Below are positions 53,136 to 64,000 of a DNA stretch of 64,000 nt, piece by piece (position 1 is the first letter of the stretch; every line of letters begins with the position of its first letter). Source of the DNA: Halisarca cf. caerulea (taxonomy: Eukaryota; Porifera; Demospongiae; Chondrillida; Halisarcidae); assembly GCA_963170055.1 (NCBI GenBank), contig CAUJGJ010000030.1, positions 1,780,337 to 1,844,336 of the forward strand, given 5' to 3'. Both the position numbers and the translations under genes were made by a program. Under the pieces are notes generated by a model that was not told the origin of the DNA, ran no database searches, and saw nothing but the letters and a program-made list of their open reading frames with translations.

Positions 53136-53428
53136 AATGTGGCTCAGACTCATGGGCTGAATGCTAGTCCCTTATCACAACGGGAGGTTATCACTACCTA
53201 TCCAGGCATAACAATCAACACACACAGCATAGTATAATATACACAGTACATGAGGAGCACAATACACACAGCATCATACTATATAAAATATAATTATGTT
53301 GTGTGCATGAAAATAGTGAATGGCTTCATTTTTCCATCTATAATTGCTTTGTCTATGTTCATCTAACCACATACCCTCCGTGGATCATCTTCTCCAAGAG
53401 AACCAACTTGCTCAAAGGTACTGCAACA

Positions 53429-54359
53429 ATGAAACTGACAGCAGCAGCAGCCTTGCTGTTAGGTGAGTGGAAAGTGTGTTTGAGTAGACAAAATGTAACA
53501 AGAGTGTCACATTGCATGCACTATGTGTGAACAGTAGTGCGTTTTGTATACCAGGTTTGCTTGACTGAGTACAAGTACAAACACAGAGTCGATGCCTTGA
53601 CCTTCAATGCTAGCATTCAGTGTATGACAAACATGATTTCCAGCAGACCAGCCCACATGACTACACTTCAAATGCAGTCATAAGTTTTCCATTAATTATG
53701 CTTCGAAGCAATCACTTGTTGTGAGCCCTTTTGTATCTTGGGAAAAGTAAACTCAATTCCTTATACAGTATTCACATCACAAAACAGGAAGTACCAAAGT
53801 AAACTTTGGGCAGATTCAGATTTTACAGTTACAGAATAAGAATAAAAATCTGAACTTTCTACAATAGGAACTGTGCTTCTGTGCTGTGCTCATCAAACCT
53901 CATCAGAAATGATACAAAGTACAGAGCTGTGCCCAGATTGTGAAGCAGATGAGCACCATCGATCTGCGAGACACAATTCAGGTTCAGGGTTAGAATTGGA
54001 GGGATGCACAAATCCACCAGACATTGAACATGCAACAGCTCAAGTATTTGATTATGACAGAACAAGATTTGCCGTGTATCAGTGCTCGTGTGGCTACACA
54101 CGGAAGGGACCAATAGCCCTGCACTGCCACAGTGCCACACCATATAGCGAGTGGGAGGGAACACAACCAACATGTACAGTGGACAAAGGTGACTTCTGCA
54201 ATCATACATTTTCACACGCATACACATGCACACACACACACACATATGGCATTGCATTCACGCATGCATGCACGCACCACGTACACACAAACACACACAT
54301 ACACATGCACACACGCATGCCTGCACACACCATGTATGCACCACACACACACACACACA

Positions 54360-54449
<90 letters not shown>

Positions 54450-55931
54450 CCGGCGCACACACTTTACAACATTGTACATGAATTTTACAACAGTTGATTG
54501 TGGAAAGCCTGATTCGCCATCCGGTGGAAGACAGATTCTCACTGAGGGCACAGCGGAAGGAGCTAGAGTCCACTACAAATGCAATAGAGGATACAAGCTC
54601 ATAGGACGATCACTGAGAACTTGTGGACATGACGGCAGATGGGATGGACGTGTACCTACTTGCAAAGGTAGCCACAAAACTATGTTCTCAAATCAACGTG
54701 TGTTATTGTCTGGTTTTGATTGCTTAACTCATATATTATTGGCACTCTACTATCACAAGCTCAATGCGAGGAGCCCGATGAAATACCGCACGGACGAGTG
54801 TACAGCAATGAGGGTTTAACAGTAGGTTCTAAAATCCACTACACATGCAACACGGGATACAGGCTCTCGGGAACACAACGTAGAGTTTGTGGAAGAAATG
54901 GCGTATGGAGTGGAACTGCACCCAGCTGCAGGGGTAAGAGCCAACAAGTAAAATCATACAGTCGTTGCATGCATTCGTGGAGCATCCTGGATGTTGTGTT
55001 GTCATCGTGGTTGATTTTCTGCTTCTTATATCCAGTTATAGTTCCTATTAACTGTGGTGTACCTCCCACCATACAACACGGACGAGTGAGCATCAACTCA
55101 GGTACAACACAAGGATCACACATACTCTATAGCTGTAACAGCGGATACAAACTGGCCGGGCCATCAGTACGATTGTGTCAACGCAATGGACAGTGGCAGG
55201 GAAGGCAACCAACTTGCAAAGGTAACTGTTAATGTGTACAAAACAAGCGATCCTGCATGCACTGTATGTATGTATGTGGTTAATTAATATACAATCTACT
55301 AAGCGGATAATATACACACCCCATGCAGTATAGAACACGCTATAACATGTAGTGATATGCGCACAGTATAATATTATGTGAGTACAGTACCTGCACATCC
55401 CCAAATGTTCACTCTCCTGGATAGCACAAAGCAGGGCAAGCATGCGTGCAACAGCCACTCACACTGACATCATCATCACATCTACCAGAGTGATATGAGT
55501 TTGGCACGACCTGTACACAAGGACCACTTGTCTAGGAAGGCCTTGTAGCCAAGTACATGGACCACCTCAGTGATACTAACAAACCTCTATATAAGGACCA
55601 CTCCATGTGGCTACAGACCTGTAACAGTAATCACTGAGTCACCTAAAGAGTAGTTGTCGTAGAAGGTTTTCTGCATAGTTACAATACATTCTTCCACATA
55701 CTATGTACAGTGCGTGTGGATTGCAAGCATCCAGGCGGTGTACAGAATGGAGATGTTGATGTAAGCAGGGGAACTACGCTGGGAGCTAAGGTCTACTACA
55801 CCTGTGACAGAGGATACAAAATCCTCGGCTCAGGGATACGCATATGTGGAGCAAACGCCAGATGGAGCGGAACTAAACCCACGTGCCAAAGTGAGATATT
55901 TGCATTTGTTTGTCAGATGAAACTACCGTAG
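53429..55931 (+). CDS. G4: secreted five-CCP protein
   Basis: Exons: 53429-53462, 53868-54188, 54494-54667, 54760-54933, 55036-55221, 55711-55931. The signal peptide is MKLTAAAALLL then GTVLLCCAHQ, followed by a short acidic/His linker with LCPDCEADEHH. CCP 1 is fused to the linker exon (CTNPPDIEHATAQ ... WEGTQPTC); CCP 2-5 are single phase-1 exons (DCGKPDSPSGG, QCEEPDEIPHGRV, NCGVPPTIQHGRV, DCKHPGGVQNGDV). If the GTGAGA donor at 55891 is not used, the frame ends 13 codons later at TAG 55929-55931, giving 369 residues. Splicing onward is possible but no further CCP was found before G5. A TATATAAAA word is at 53280. Function is inferred to be extracellular binding. Confidence 0.68.
54230..54448. 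repeat. (CA)n microsatellite
   Basis: A degenerate then pure CA tract in the second G4 intron, ending about 45 bp before CCP exon 54494-54667. Confidence 0.9.
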
Positions 55932-58577
55932 GACTGATTTGTGTAGTGTACATCAGACAAAGGACTCTGTACAGTACAATTCACGGTGTTGTATTGCTGC
56001 AGTTAACTGATATACAAGCAAGTCTCACTCATTAAAACTACATACGTAGCAACATATACACCTTTCAACAGCATTGGGGGCACAATTGCTTCCCTCACAT
56101 TTCTCACTCTCAATGCATACATAGGAAACTGCTCACCAGGAGGAGGGTGGCTGGCTCGCCTTCTGCCCTTCAGCAGGTGTTCATAGCCACAAGCGAAGAC
56201 ACACACAACACAGGAGTGCAAATCAGCCACGCAGTAACAATACACAGGAAGAATCCGACAGTGACTAGTAGTATAGAATCTGCTTTCAGCTAGTTGTTCA
56301 ACTGCATCTAAAAACACAGCTCATGACATATATATCATCAAGTAGAGAAGTCCTAATCTGGTAGTAGTTCACTTTTTCTCAGGGAATTTCCATTAATGCA
56401 TGTACAAATATATACAATATAGTCATGGACATAATACACATATTGCAGATACAAAGTATTCAGCAGAAATGATGTACCAGAACATGACAGAATGCACATT
56501 GGAACCTCTACAATCCGACCCTCCTGGGCAGCCAACAATATGTCACACTGTCGAGGGGTTGGGTTATCAATTTAGTACAATCTTCTGGTCGTACCTCATA
56601 AGACAGTTGGACTATAGAGATGATGGACAACAGAGGTTCCACTGAACATATTAAGCACATTCATATAGAGTACACACATACGTATGCTTCTACATAATTA
56701 CTCCTTACTTTCAGCAAGAATGCACACTGTACACATGTCTCATGCACACAAGGAAACACTACAAACAGTAACAGTAACCCCACGTAGGTGAGGATGCAGC
56801 TGGGTTTACCAGCAAAGTGTGACCCACACTCAGACCACTGACACACATGACCGAACACAACACACAGTTGTACCACTTCACAGTAACCTTCCACATGATC
56901 AGCTGCTGACACAACAACTGCAGGATAAAGATCAACACATCAAATGCTGGTGCAACCACAGCAAGTACACACATGCAAGTCATGGAGCAAGTACATTAGT
57001 ACTCCATATGTAGAATGGACACCAGAAACATGGCCACCAAACATTAGCACAAGTTTTTTCACCTGAAAACTACCAATTTAAAATAAAATGGTAAGCATTA
57101 TTTGGTGCATACATGCATAAGGCTAGATGGGTAGAGGCTGCCTTTGCACGACTTACGGTACTGCACACATCCTGCATCCTGCATCGCTGCATGCACTATG
57201 TAGGTGGGGGGATGTAGGAATACACACAGTGCACTCCTAGTCACTGTCTAGCATCATGTATATAGCCTTATGATCACCTAGCCTTATGTCCGTCTTGTCC
57301 TTTCTACAGCTTATCCTTGTTTCAAGAGTTAAGGAGGTTATGCCTTTCAAACAAAACCTTTTTGCATGGTCCTGTGTCAATCATACACCCTGTCACCATT
57401 TCGAGACCAATGACAGCACAGAACAATTAATACGGAGCTCACCAGATACAATGCTGCATTAGGACACCATGCAGTGTACACATGTACGTATACCTTTTAA
57501 TGTACATCCAGCATGAAGGAATACAAGCTTTGGAAGCCCACCAGCTGCGTATGTTACACCACCATCACATGATGTCATTATTCTGGGGCTTCTAATTAAA
57601 TCAGCAAAAGAACTGTCAGCATTCAGCCAGCAGTACTTGACAGGCTGTATTGGAACAGACCTTTGGCACAGGGTGGCACAAATGTAGACAATGCATGTAT
57701 ATCTATACGTATATGATTTAGCATTAATAAATACCGCATACGATTCAATTTTCATGGGGTGAAACTTTTTTCACAGATCTTGGCTTTTGGCAATTTTCGC
57801 ATGTTTATTTTTGTGGACGGCCATGTTTCACCATTCCACAAGAGCCCAATCTAAATTATCATGGGTATAAAGTTTTGCAGATGGCTGAAATCCACAAAAA
57901 ACACAAAAATTTAGTCGTGCAAAAACTAAAGCACATACAGAACATAAAAATATTACTCCCTGGTATGTAACACATGTGGTGTACAGTTTGCAAAGTTAAC
58001 ATACAACACGCATAGGAATACCTCTAAGAATGAAGTGTCCATCTTAGCTGTCAAACACTTGACTTGCACAACCTGGACTCATCAGAACCACAGATGTTGT
58101 AACGAATGTACTATATCAAATGGCACTAACACTATGTATATCGCTCACCAAACTATACAACCAGGTCGCACAGTACATGTTTGGCAGCATTCATTAACTT
58201 CCGAAGAATTTCCCCAGCTTCATCTGGGATCGGCCAAGTCTGAAATCCCAATTCAATTGCAATGGACATAGGTGTCATCTTGAAAGCAACAGTGGTAGCA
58301 GACAAACATCTGCTCCTAAACCCTTACAGAATACTGCTCTGATGTCATACAAAGGAACAGTTTATAAGGATGCAGACAGCAATACCACTGACCACACTCG
58401 ATGACAACCTGACGCTAATTATACATACACACAGTAGAATCCAAGACTATACAGATCAAATTATACATACTGTACATACAGTAGATATACTGCATTATAC
58501 ATAAACATGCTGGTAGATTCACATAATCGGTGAAACAAATCTCATAGTATAATACCTCTTGCAATTGGTGGCAAACT
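55391..58577 (-). CDS. Unassigned minus-strand gene, putative exons interleaved with G4
   Basis: A chain of minus-strand exons with matching phases can be drawn: 58556-58577 (22 bp, weak), 58177-58315, 57494-57644, 56810-56917, 56062-56307, 55391-55457. Each has AG and GT borders. Translations look protein-like: IAIELGFQTWPIPDEAGEIL, KYCWLNADSSFADLIRSP, GGLPKLVFLHAGCTL, GYCEVVQLCVVFGHVC, YEHLLKGRRRASHPPPGEQF, VRNVREAIVPPMLLK, ARMLALLCAIQESEHLG. The best single exon is 56062-56307 (82 codons, TTTTTAG acceptor). A possible continuation is 53375-53420 (STFEQVGSLGEDDPRR). I do not recognise the family. No start or stop codon is fixed. The fifth CCP exon of G4 would lie inside one of its introns. 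Confidence 0.35.
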
Positions 58578-58618
58578 CTTTAGTAAGAACAGGAGAGAGT
58601 ACAAGTGAAAGGTGAAGA
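55932..58618. other. G4-G5 interval
   Basis: No plus-strand CCP or SRCR exon. It holds a MITE (56500-56645, GGAACCTCTACAATCCGACC to CAGAGGTTCCACTG), the GGACGGCCATGTTT-family element (57730-57930), an ACTCCATATGTAGAA element (56998-57060), and the putative minus-strand exons listed separately. Confidence 0.5.
57730..57930. mobile_element. MITE-like element, second copy of the GGACGGCCATGTTT family
   Basis: TGTGGACGGCCATGTTTCACC and CACAAGAGCCCAATCTAAAT match 38635-38850. A purine/pyrimidine-balanced palindromic layout around the centre suggests a short DNA-transposon derivative. Confidence 0.55.
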
Positions 58619-60763
58619 ATGAAGGTCTCAGCAGTTGTGTTACTAGGTAAGTTGTTAAAAGCTAGACTAACTGTTGTCTCAGGGTACACTGTATTAAATA
58701 GCAGCTGCACAGCTACATAGTACATGGGGTTAGCACAGGAGGAAAGGATAAACTATAAGCCAGGTTCAGGAAGTTCTTAGACATGCAGAAACCCGCTCTC
58801 AATAAAGCACAGCTATTACATGCGTGAAAGTGTAATACATACTTCATAAATTCTGCATAACGAAATACGTACCACAATCCATGCACCTATGCTGGATGCA
58901 TATGGAGACACTACCAGATCAATAAAACAGTACTTACAAATAGAGTCTCAAATACAGAACTAGTAGACCATAACGCATACAGTACCAAAGTGGCCTGTAC
59001 CCAGTGAATCCATCACTACAGAGCAGTCAGCCACATGTCCGAGATAAACAAATTCTTTCATGTAGGCACATTGCTGATGTATTGGGTCTGTTCAGTCACC
59101 TGCATGAAGATTTCAGGTGATGAAATTGAACCAAGACAAAGACTAGTCCGAAGTCATACTCCAACATTTGTGCCAACACCACAAGATAAATGTAAAAAAC
59201 GATCTGACAGATCAGGATTTGCTTCCGGATCAGGATTTGCTTCCGGATCTGGATTTGGATCCGGAGACTCCTGCACTCCTCCTGAGATAGACCTTCATGG
59301 AGGAAGACACAAGTGTGAGGGAGTGCTGAGAGTGAAAGACAGGCGAGGAAATTGGATCACAGCCTGTCACAGGTACTTCTCCAACAGTGCTAAGGAAGTT
59401 GTGTGCAGACAGCTGGGGTGTGGACCACTGTGAGTTGAACCAATGAAGAAATTGATAATATACAACATTGATGTTAATACATCTCCTTTCATTGTCCATT
59501 TACCTTTATTGTTTGCAGGAAGAGGCAGAGCACCTTCAGGTGAGTTTGTACCATGTAGAGTAGAAGGAGGCTACCTGAACAGTGCATGACACAGTAAAAG
59601 GTCCATACAGCTACACTGTGCATGCTATGTGGGCGGGGTATAATGCTGAAACTACTCAATGGCAACACATTATGATAGTTACATCATTGCAATTCTTGAT
59701 ACAGGATCGAGCCGGAAATATGGCAGACAAACACTTTTGTGATTGTAGCTGAAAATGGAGAAAACTTAAATTTGACCATTTTTTTTAACTTGTGGACATT
59801 ATGGCATTATTACATGTGTGGAAAGAAGTGGCTGCTTTAAATGCAATTTGGTGCTTTGACTACAAAACCATCACAAAAAACACAATGCCAATGCCTGTTT
59901 TTCAACAGGTGACTGTATATAGCAGAAAAAATTAGTGATGTTCAATCTTAGTTTGGAATTTCAGGGTTCGATTGCACTTAAAGATTTTTTCTTTCTTCCA
60001 AGTTTACACTGAACTTAGCATTCACCATACTTTTGGCTACCAATCAACAAAATGGCAGATTACCAGGGGAAAAGGTAAACAAGGCATGACTAGCAACCAA
60101 TACCAGATGGCAAACATGCAAACTCACTACCGGAAGAGTAACAAAACCCCAAAAACAGTTGGGAGCTATGAATTTCAAATTAAAACGGTGGATTTTGAGC
60201 AAAATGCATGGTGAAATTTCTACTATAATAAAATTTTCCCACAATAATAATGCAGATTTTGTACGCAATAACAAAACAAAACAAACAGCATACAAACCAC
60301 ATACAAACCACATACAAACCACATACAAACCGCATACAAAACCACATACAAAATACTATACTACACACTAAGATGTGTACAAAGTATGGAATTACGTGCC
60401 TTAAGATAACAAGCTTAACATCATATTATTTACGACGCATTTTACAATTATTTCTACATATTACAGGCGTCGTGAGCTGAGCATATACTCCAAACACTTT
60501 GCCTACAACTGCCATGGGAGCGAATGTGATCTGTGTGACTGCCACCCAACACGTGCAGCGTGCGGCTTTTTTGACGGTGTAACTGTAGCATGTGAGGTAA
60601 GAGCAAACACATGGTAAGTGTATATCTACTGTACATCAGATTCATAACTGCTTTCTCTTTATATTCTTTATGAAAAGGTACCAGTTGGTGAGTTACAAGA
60701 CTGCAAAATCTTCTACTTATTAATGTATTCCCAGGACACTGAGTTACATGCACACACTCACAC

Positions 60764-60812
<49 letters not shown>

Positions 60813-60820
60813 TACACAAG

Positions 60821-60889
<69 letters not shown>

Positions 60890-60897
60890 GCACACAT

Positions 60898-60984
<87 letters not shown>

Positions 60985-63168
60985 AAAAGAGAGACAGAGA
61001 GAGAGAATAGAACACAAATTATGTGCCATTATGAGTTCTTTCGTCACAAAGATTGTGGAGAGCCAAGTCAGCTTACAAACGGGAGAAGACAATACTTTGG
61101 AACAAATGTAGGGGACATAGCTCGCTATAGGTGCAACTATGGTTACATACTCAATGGACCATCTACTAGAAAATGTCAGTCTGATGGAACATGGAGTGGA
61201 CCAGATCCTACTTGTACACGTAAGCTACTCTCATGCATAGAAAGGGTATTCACATTGTCATGTACAGTATATGTACCAAAGGAAAGCATAAATAACAATT
61301 CAAATGCCTCTCAATACTCCCATAGGCCGATGTCCAAAACCGGAAGTCGGTGATAGAAGTTTAGTTGTAAGAGTGTTTGACTTCAGATATTACATCACGG
61401 CATATTACACTTGTATGAGTGGCTACAGAATAAGAGGGGGATCAGTAAGAATCTGCTACCCATATCTTGGAGTGTGGAGGGGTCAAGAACCTACTTGTGA
61501 ACCACGTACGTAGGTAGTTTTGATTCTGTTACTGACAAACACAAACATCAACATCAATGACATCTCTGCACTCTTGCTCCATTGCAGTGTACTGCAGACA
61601 CCCTGGGAATATAATCAACGGGAGAGTGAATGCCACTGAAAGAACTGAACAAGGAGGGACTGCATACTACACGTGTGATAGAGGATACAAACTCAAAGGA
61701 GACTCATACAGAACCTGTAGCCCAGATGGCACATGGAGTGACAGTGAACCCACATGTGAAGGTGTGTACTGTACATATTGTGTGTACAAGTATGTGTACA
61801 TGTATCTTACTCGATATATGTACACACTCCATACAGCAATAGACTGTGGAAAACCCGGAGAGGTTGTAAACGGACATACAAACACATCTGAAGGGACTAC
61901 AGCGGGGGCTACTGTACACTACATGTGTGATAGAGGATACATCATCAATGGCCCGGCATCTAGAACATGTGGGTATGATGGAAACTGGACTGGAAGTGTG
62001 CCAACTTGTGAAAGTAAATTTCTATCATAAAATTGTGGTAAGTAATTTCAGCAAAGCTCTTGTATACTTTGTGTAGGAGTGGATTGTGGCCCTGTTTGTA
62101 ATCCTGAATACGGAGTAGCAAGAGGAAATGGAGATACCAAATTTGGAGCTAGAGTCTATTACACATGTGCCAAAGGATACATACGCAATGGCCAGCCGTA
62201 TAGAGTGTGCGAGTCTGACGGCCAGTGGAGTGGAATAGAACCAGTGTGTGAAAGTGAGTTGCATGTAACATGACATAACCATCATCCCTTCAAATGCACT
62301 TCAACTCCCACCATACTGTTCACTGCTAATATCTAGTGATAGACTGTGGACAGCCTAAAAATCTAGAGCACATGAACATGCAAGTCGATGAAGGGACACT
62401 CCTAGGTGCTACAGTCCACTACACATGTGAAAGAGGACACAAGCTCAGTGGACCAACGTCAGGAAGATGTGGAGTTGATGGGGAATGGAGTAAAACTGAA
62501 TCTATTTGTGAACGTAAGACAACGAAACCATGGGCAAGCACATACTCCAAATAGGTCCTGTTTCTATTTATTGCCCTCCTTAACACGTCTGTAGCTGTGG
62601 ATTGTGGAAACCCTGGGGAGATTGCTAATGGAAGAGTTGATGTGTCCAATGGAACCAAACTTGGGGCCAGAGCCAACTATGAGTGTGACACAGGATACAC
62701 ACTGAATGGCAAAGAATACAGAGTCTGTGGGTTTGATGGTGACTGGAAAGGAAGGATACCAGCCTGTGCAGGTAAGAAGGCAGGAGGACTATCTACACAC
62801 ACCACCTTGACAATGCAGACACCATTGAGACTACAGTACCGTGTCCTGTATGTGTGTGTGTCGTTTTTGGAGAGTTTACATGTTTGCATGAAAATATGAG
62901 GGATTCAAAATTATGAAGAGTCGTGGTTAACAAAGATGGCTGCATTTGAGAGGTGTCCTTCAATAGAAGTTTTGTTGCATTCTCTCAACAGAGGTAGACT
63001 GTGGACATCCTGGGGAGATTGCAAACGGACGGGTACAGATCCCCAACGGAACCAAGTTTGGAGCTGTCATTGCTTATTCTTGTGATGTGGGCTACACTCG
63101 TAGAGGACCATCGAAAAGAAAGTGTGGACAAGATGGAGAATGGACCAAAAACTCTCCCACATGCAAAA
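58619..63168 (+). CDS. G5: secreted SRCR-CCP protein, at least 8 CCP, 3' end open
   Basis: Exons: 58619-58646, 59066-59429, 59519-59539 (21 bp), 60467-60596, ~61006-61219, 61326-61505, 61588-61761, 61837-62013, 62077-62253, 62337-62513, 62595-62771, 62992-63168. Signal peptide: MKVSAVVLL then GTLLMYWVCSVTC. A linker with repeated GFASGS units precedes the SRCR (IDLHGGRHKCEGVLRV, SAKEVVCRQLGCGPL, FAYNCHGSECDLCDC, VTVACE). Eight CCP follow (DCGEPSQLTNG through DCGHPGEIANGRVQI). The start of the first CCP exon is uncertain: an in-phase AG at 61003-61005 inside a (GA)n tract, or CACAAAG at 61045-61051 preceded by an unseen linker exon. The final exon ends with a GTGAGT donor in phase 1, so the gene probably continues past the window. 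Confidence 0.75.
59066..60596 (+). other. SRCR domain of G5
   Basis: Exon 59066-59429 holds the linker and first half, 59519-59539 a 21-bp exon (KRQSTF), and 60467-60596 the second half. All are joined in phase 2. The segment RYFSNSAKEVVCRQLGCGPL is identical to the second SRCR of G3. Skipping the 21-bp exon also keeps the frame, because both neighbours are phase 2. Confidence 0.75.
60285..60352. repeat. 11-bp tandem repeat
   Basis: About five to six copies of ACATACAAACC in a G5 intron. Confidence 0.85.
60750..61005. repeat. (CA)n then (GA)n microsatellite at a CCP exon
   Basis: About 220 bp CA followed by 35 bp of GA/GAAA. It runs right up to the likely start of the first G5 CCP exon, so the acceptor there lacks a normal pyrimidine tract. 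Confidence 0.88.
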
Positions 63169-64000
63169 GTGAGTACAGTAGTACCCCTTTTGAGAGACCA
63201 CCTTTAGGGACCTCTGAAAGGTGATCCTTCAAAAGAGGTGGTTGCTGATAAGGAGGGATTAATATGGGGTATACTACGTACATTACACTACTGCCCAGCA
63301 GAGCACAAAAGCAGTGGTCCTTTACGAGGGTGAAGGTCTCTTTAAAGGGGCATAATACAAGGCTTGCACTGGCGTTCAGCTGTGCAAAATACATATCGTT
63401 CACTAAAAGTATACATGTGTGAATTCCTTGTAGAAACAGTACAATACAGAGTATCACACAATACTATACACATCAACACAATGGCATTGCACAGCAGCCA
63501 TTCTTAAGTGAGCAATCTGTGTCACCAGCAGCATCTGTGTCATGATAATTATGTACCTTAATTTCCACAGGATCAAGTGCAATCTAACATCTCAACCAAA
63601 CACTCACTATGGAAAGAACCTCATGAGAATACACAGTAACATGTACCTTATGAGCTTGCATGGGAACATTAGAAACTAGATATGCACACATGATGTGTAA
63701 TCATATTAATCTATGCAGGCCATAATTATGTTAAATTAAATAAAAACAATCATTATGACAATTATAGGAACAGATAAGCATGTAATCAAATGCAAAGAAC
63801 TTGATGAATTAAATTATTTAGTGGCATGGCTTGTCATAGAGGTATGAACTAGTGTAGGAACTTGGCAAACATGCATGGCACGCAATCCAACACTGTCACA
63901 CAGGGCACACAGCGAAACATGCTATGCAAGACACTTGGAAAATCTGGACTCTTGTATAAACTGGGCATAGGTTATGGCCCCAAACTCTCATACACATGTG
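63169..64000. other. Right edge, G5 intron or 3' flank
   Basis: No exon was recognised. 63171-63350 is a GAGAGACCACC-type MITE relative (AGTAGTACCCCTTTTGAGAG, AAAAGAGGTGGTTGCTGATA) that starts 3 bp after the last exon, so the donor region and the element border coincide. The rest is AT-rich. Confidence 0.5.

Larger units (their letters stand above)
50818..53428. other. G3-G4 intergenic region
   Basis: It contains the G3 3' flank (matching 31985-32160), a TGACACACACTGGACCACAC minisatellite (51268-51720), a 31/38-bp minisatellite (52014-52590) and a 39-bp repeat (53007-53135). No CCP or SRCR exon was found. A possible minus-strand exon at 53375-53420 is discussed under the antisense gene. Confidence 0.6.

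Overview
This is eukaryotic, animal-type DNA: spliced genes with GT-AG introns, AT-rich intergenic sequence, and very many (CA)n/(TG)n microsatellites, minisatellites and short inverted-repeat elements. The content is a vertebrate-like NSMAF/FAN gene followed by an array of secreted SRCR and CCP (sushi/SCR) genes. Mixed SRCR-CCP proteins are well known from sponges, so a demosponge is my best guess. That is an inference; another invertebrate is possible.

Layout. (1) 1-15.9 kb, minus strand: 25 phase-compatible exons of an NSMAF homologue (PH-like, BEACH, WD40), 692 codons plus stop, without a recognisable N-terminal part. (2) 17.2-63.2 kb, plus strand: five genes, called G1-G5 here, each opening with a tiny signal-peptide exon. 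G1 (17226-20290) is signal peptide, acidic linker, 2 CCP. G2 (21695-32020) is SRCR, linker, 12 intact CCP and a frameshifted 13th. G3 (35835-50817) is SRCR, linker, 18 CCP, 2 SRCR and an unfamiliar Cys-rich C-terminus, 1521 residues with an uninterrupted frame across 28 exons. G4 (53429-55931) has 5 CCP. G5 (58619-63168 and probably beyond) is SRCR with at least 8 CCP. Almost every CCP is one exon bounded by phase-1 introns. (3) A set of minus-strand exons (55.4-58.6 kb) interleaves with G4 and lies just upstream of G5; I cannot assign its product.

History readable in the sequence. G1+G2 (17-33 kb) and a G1-like pseudo-exon + G3 (33-51 kb) are two copies of one duplicated unit, including matching 3' flanks and minisatellites. 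G2 has since lost about four CCP exons internally (a relic remains), lost the SRCR-SRCR-Cys 3' end, and gained a 4-bp frameshift. G2 and G3 have also duplicated different CCP cassettes. Copy-specific insertions (a tRNA-derived SINE, a non-LTR retrotransposon 3' end, pogo-like MITEs) fall in the introns.

Function. NSMAF homologues couple TNF-receptor signalling to neutral sphingomyelinase. The G1-G5 products look like secreted multi-domain binding proteins, with no transmembrane segment seen; a recognition, adhesion or innate-immune role is inferred from the domain families only. All exon borders were read by eye from splice signals and frame, without transcripts.
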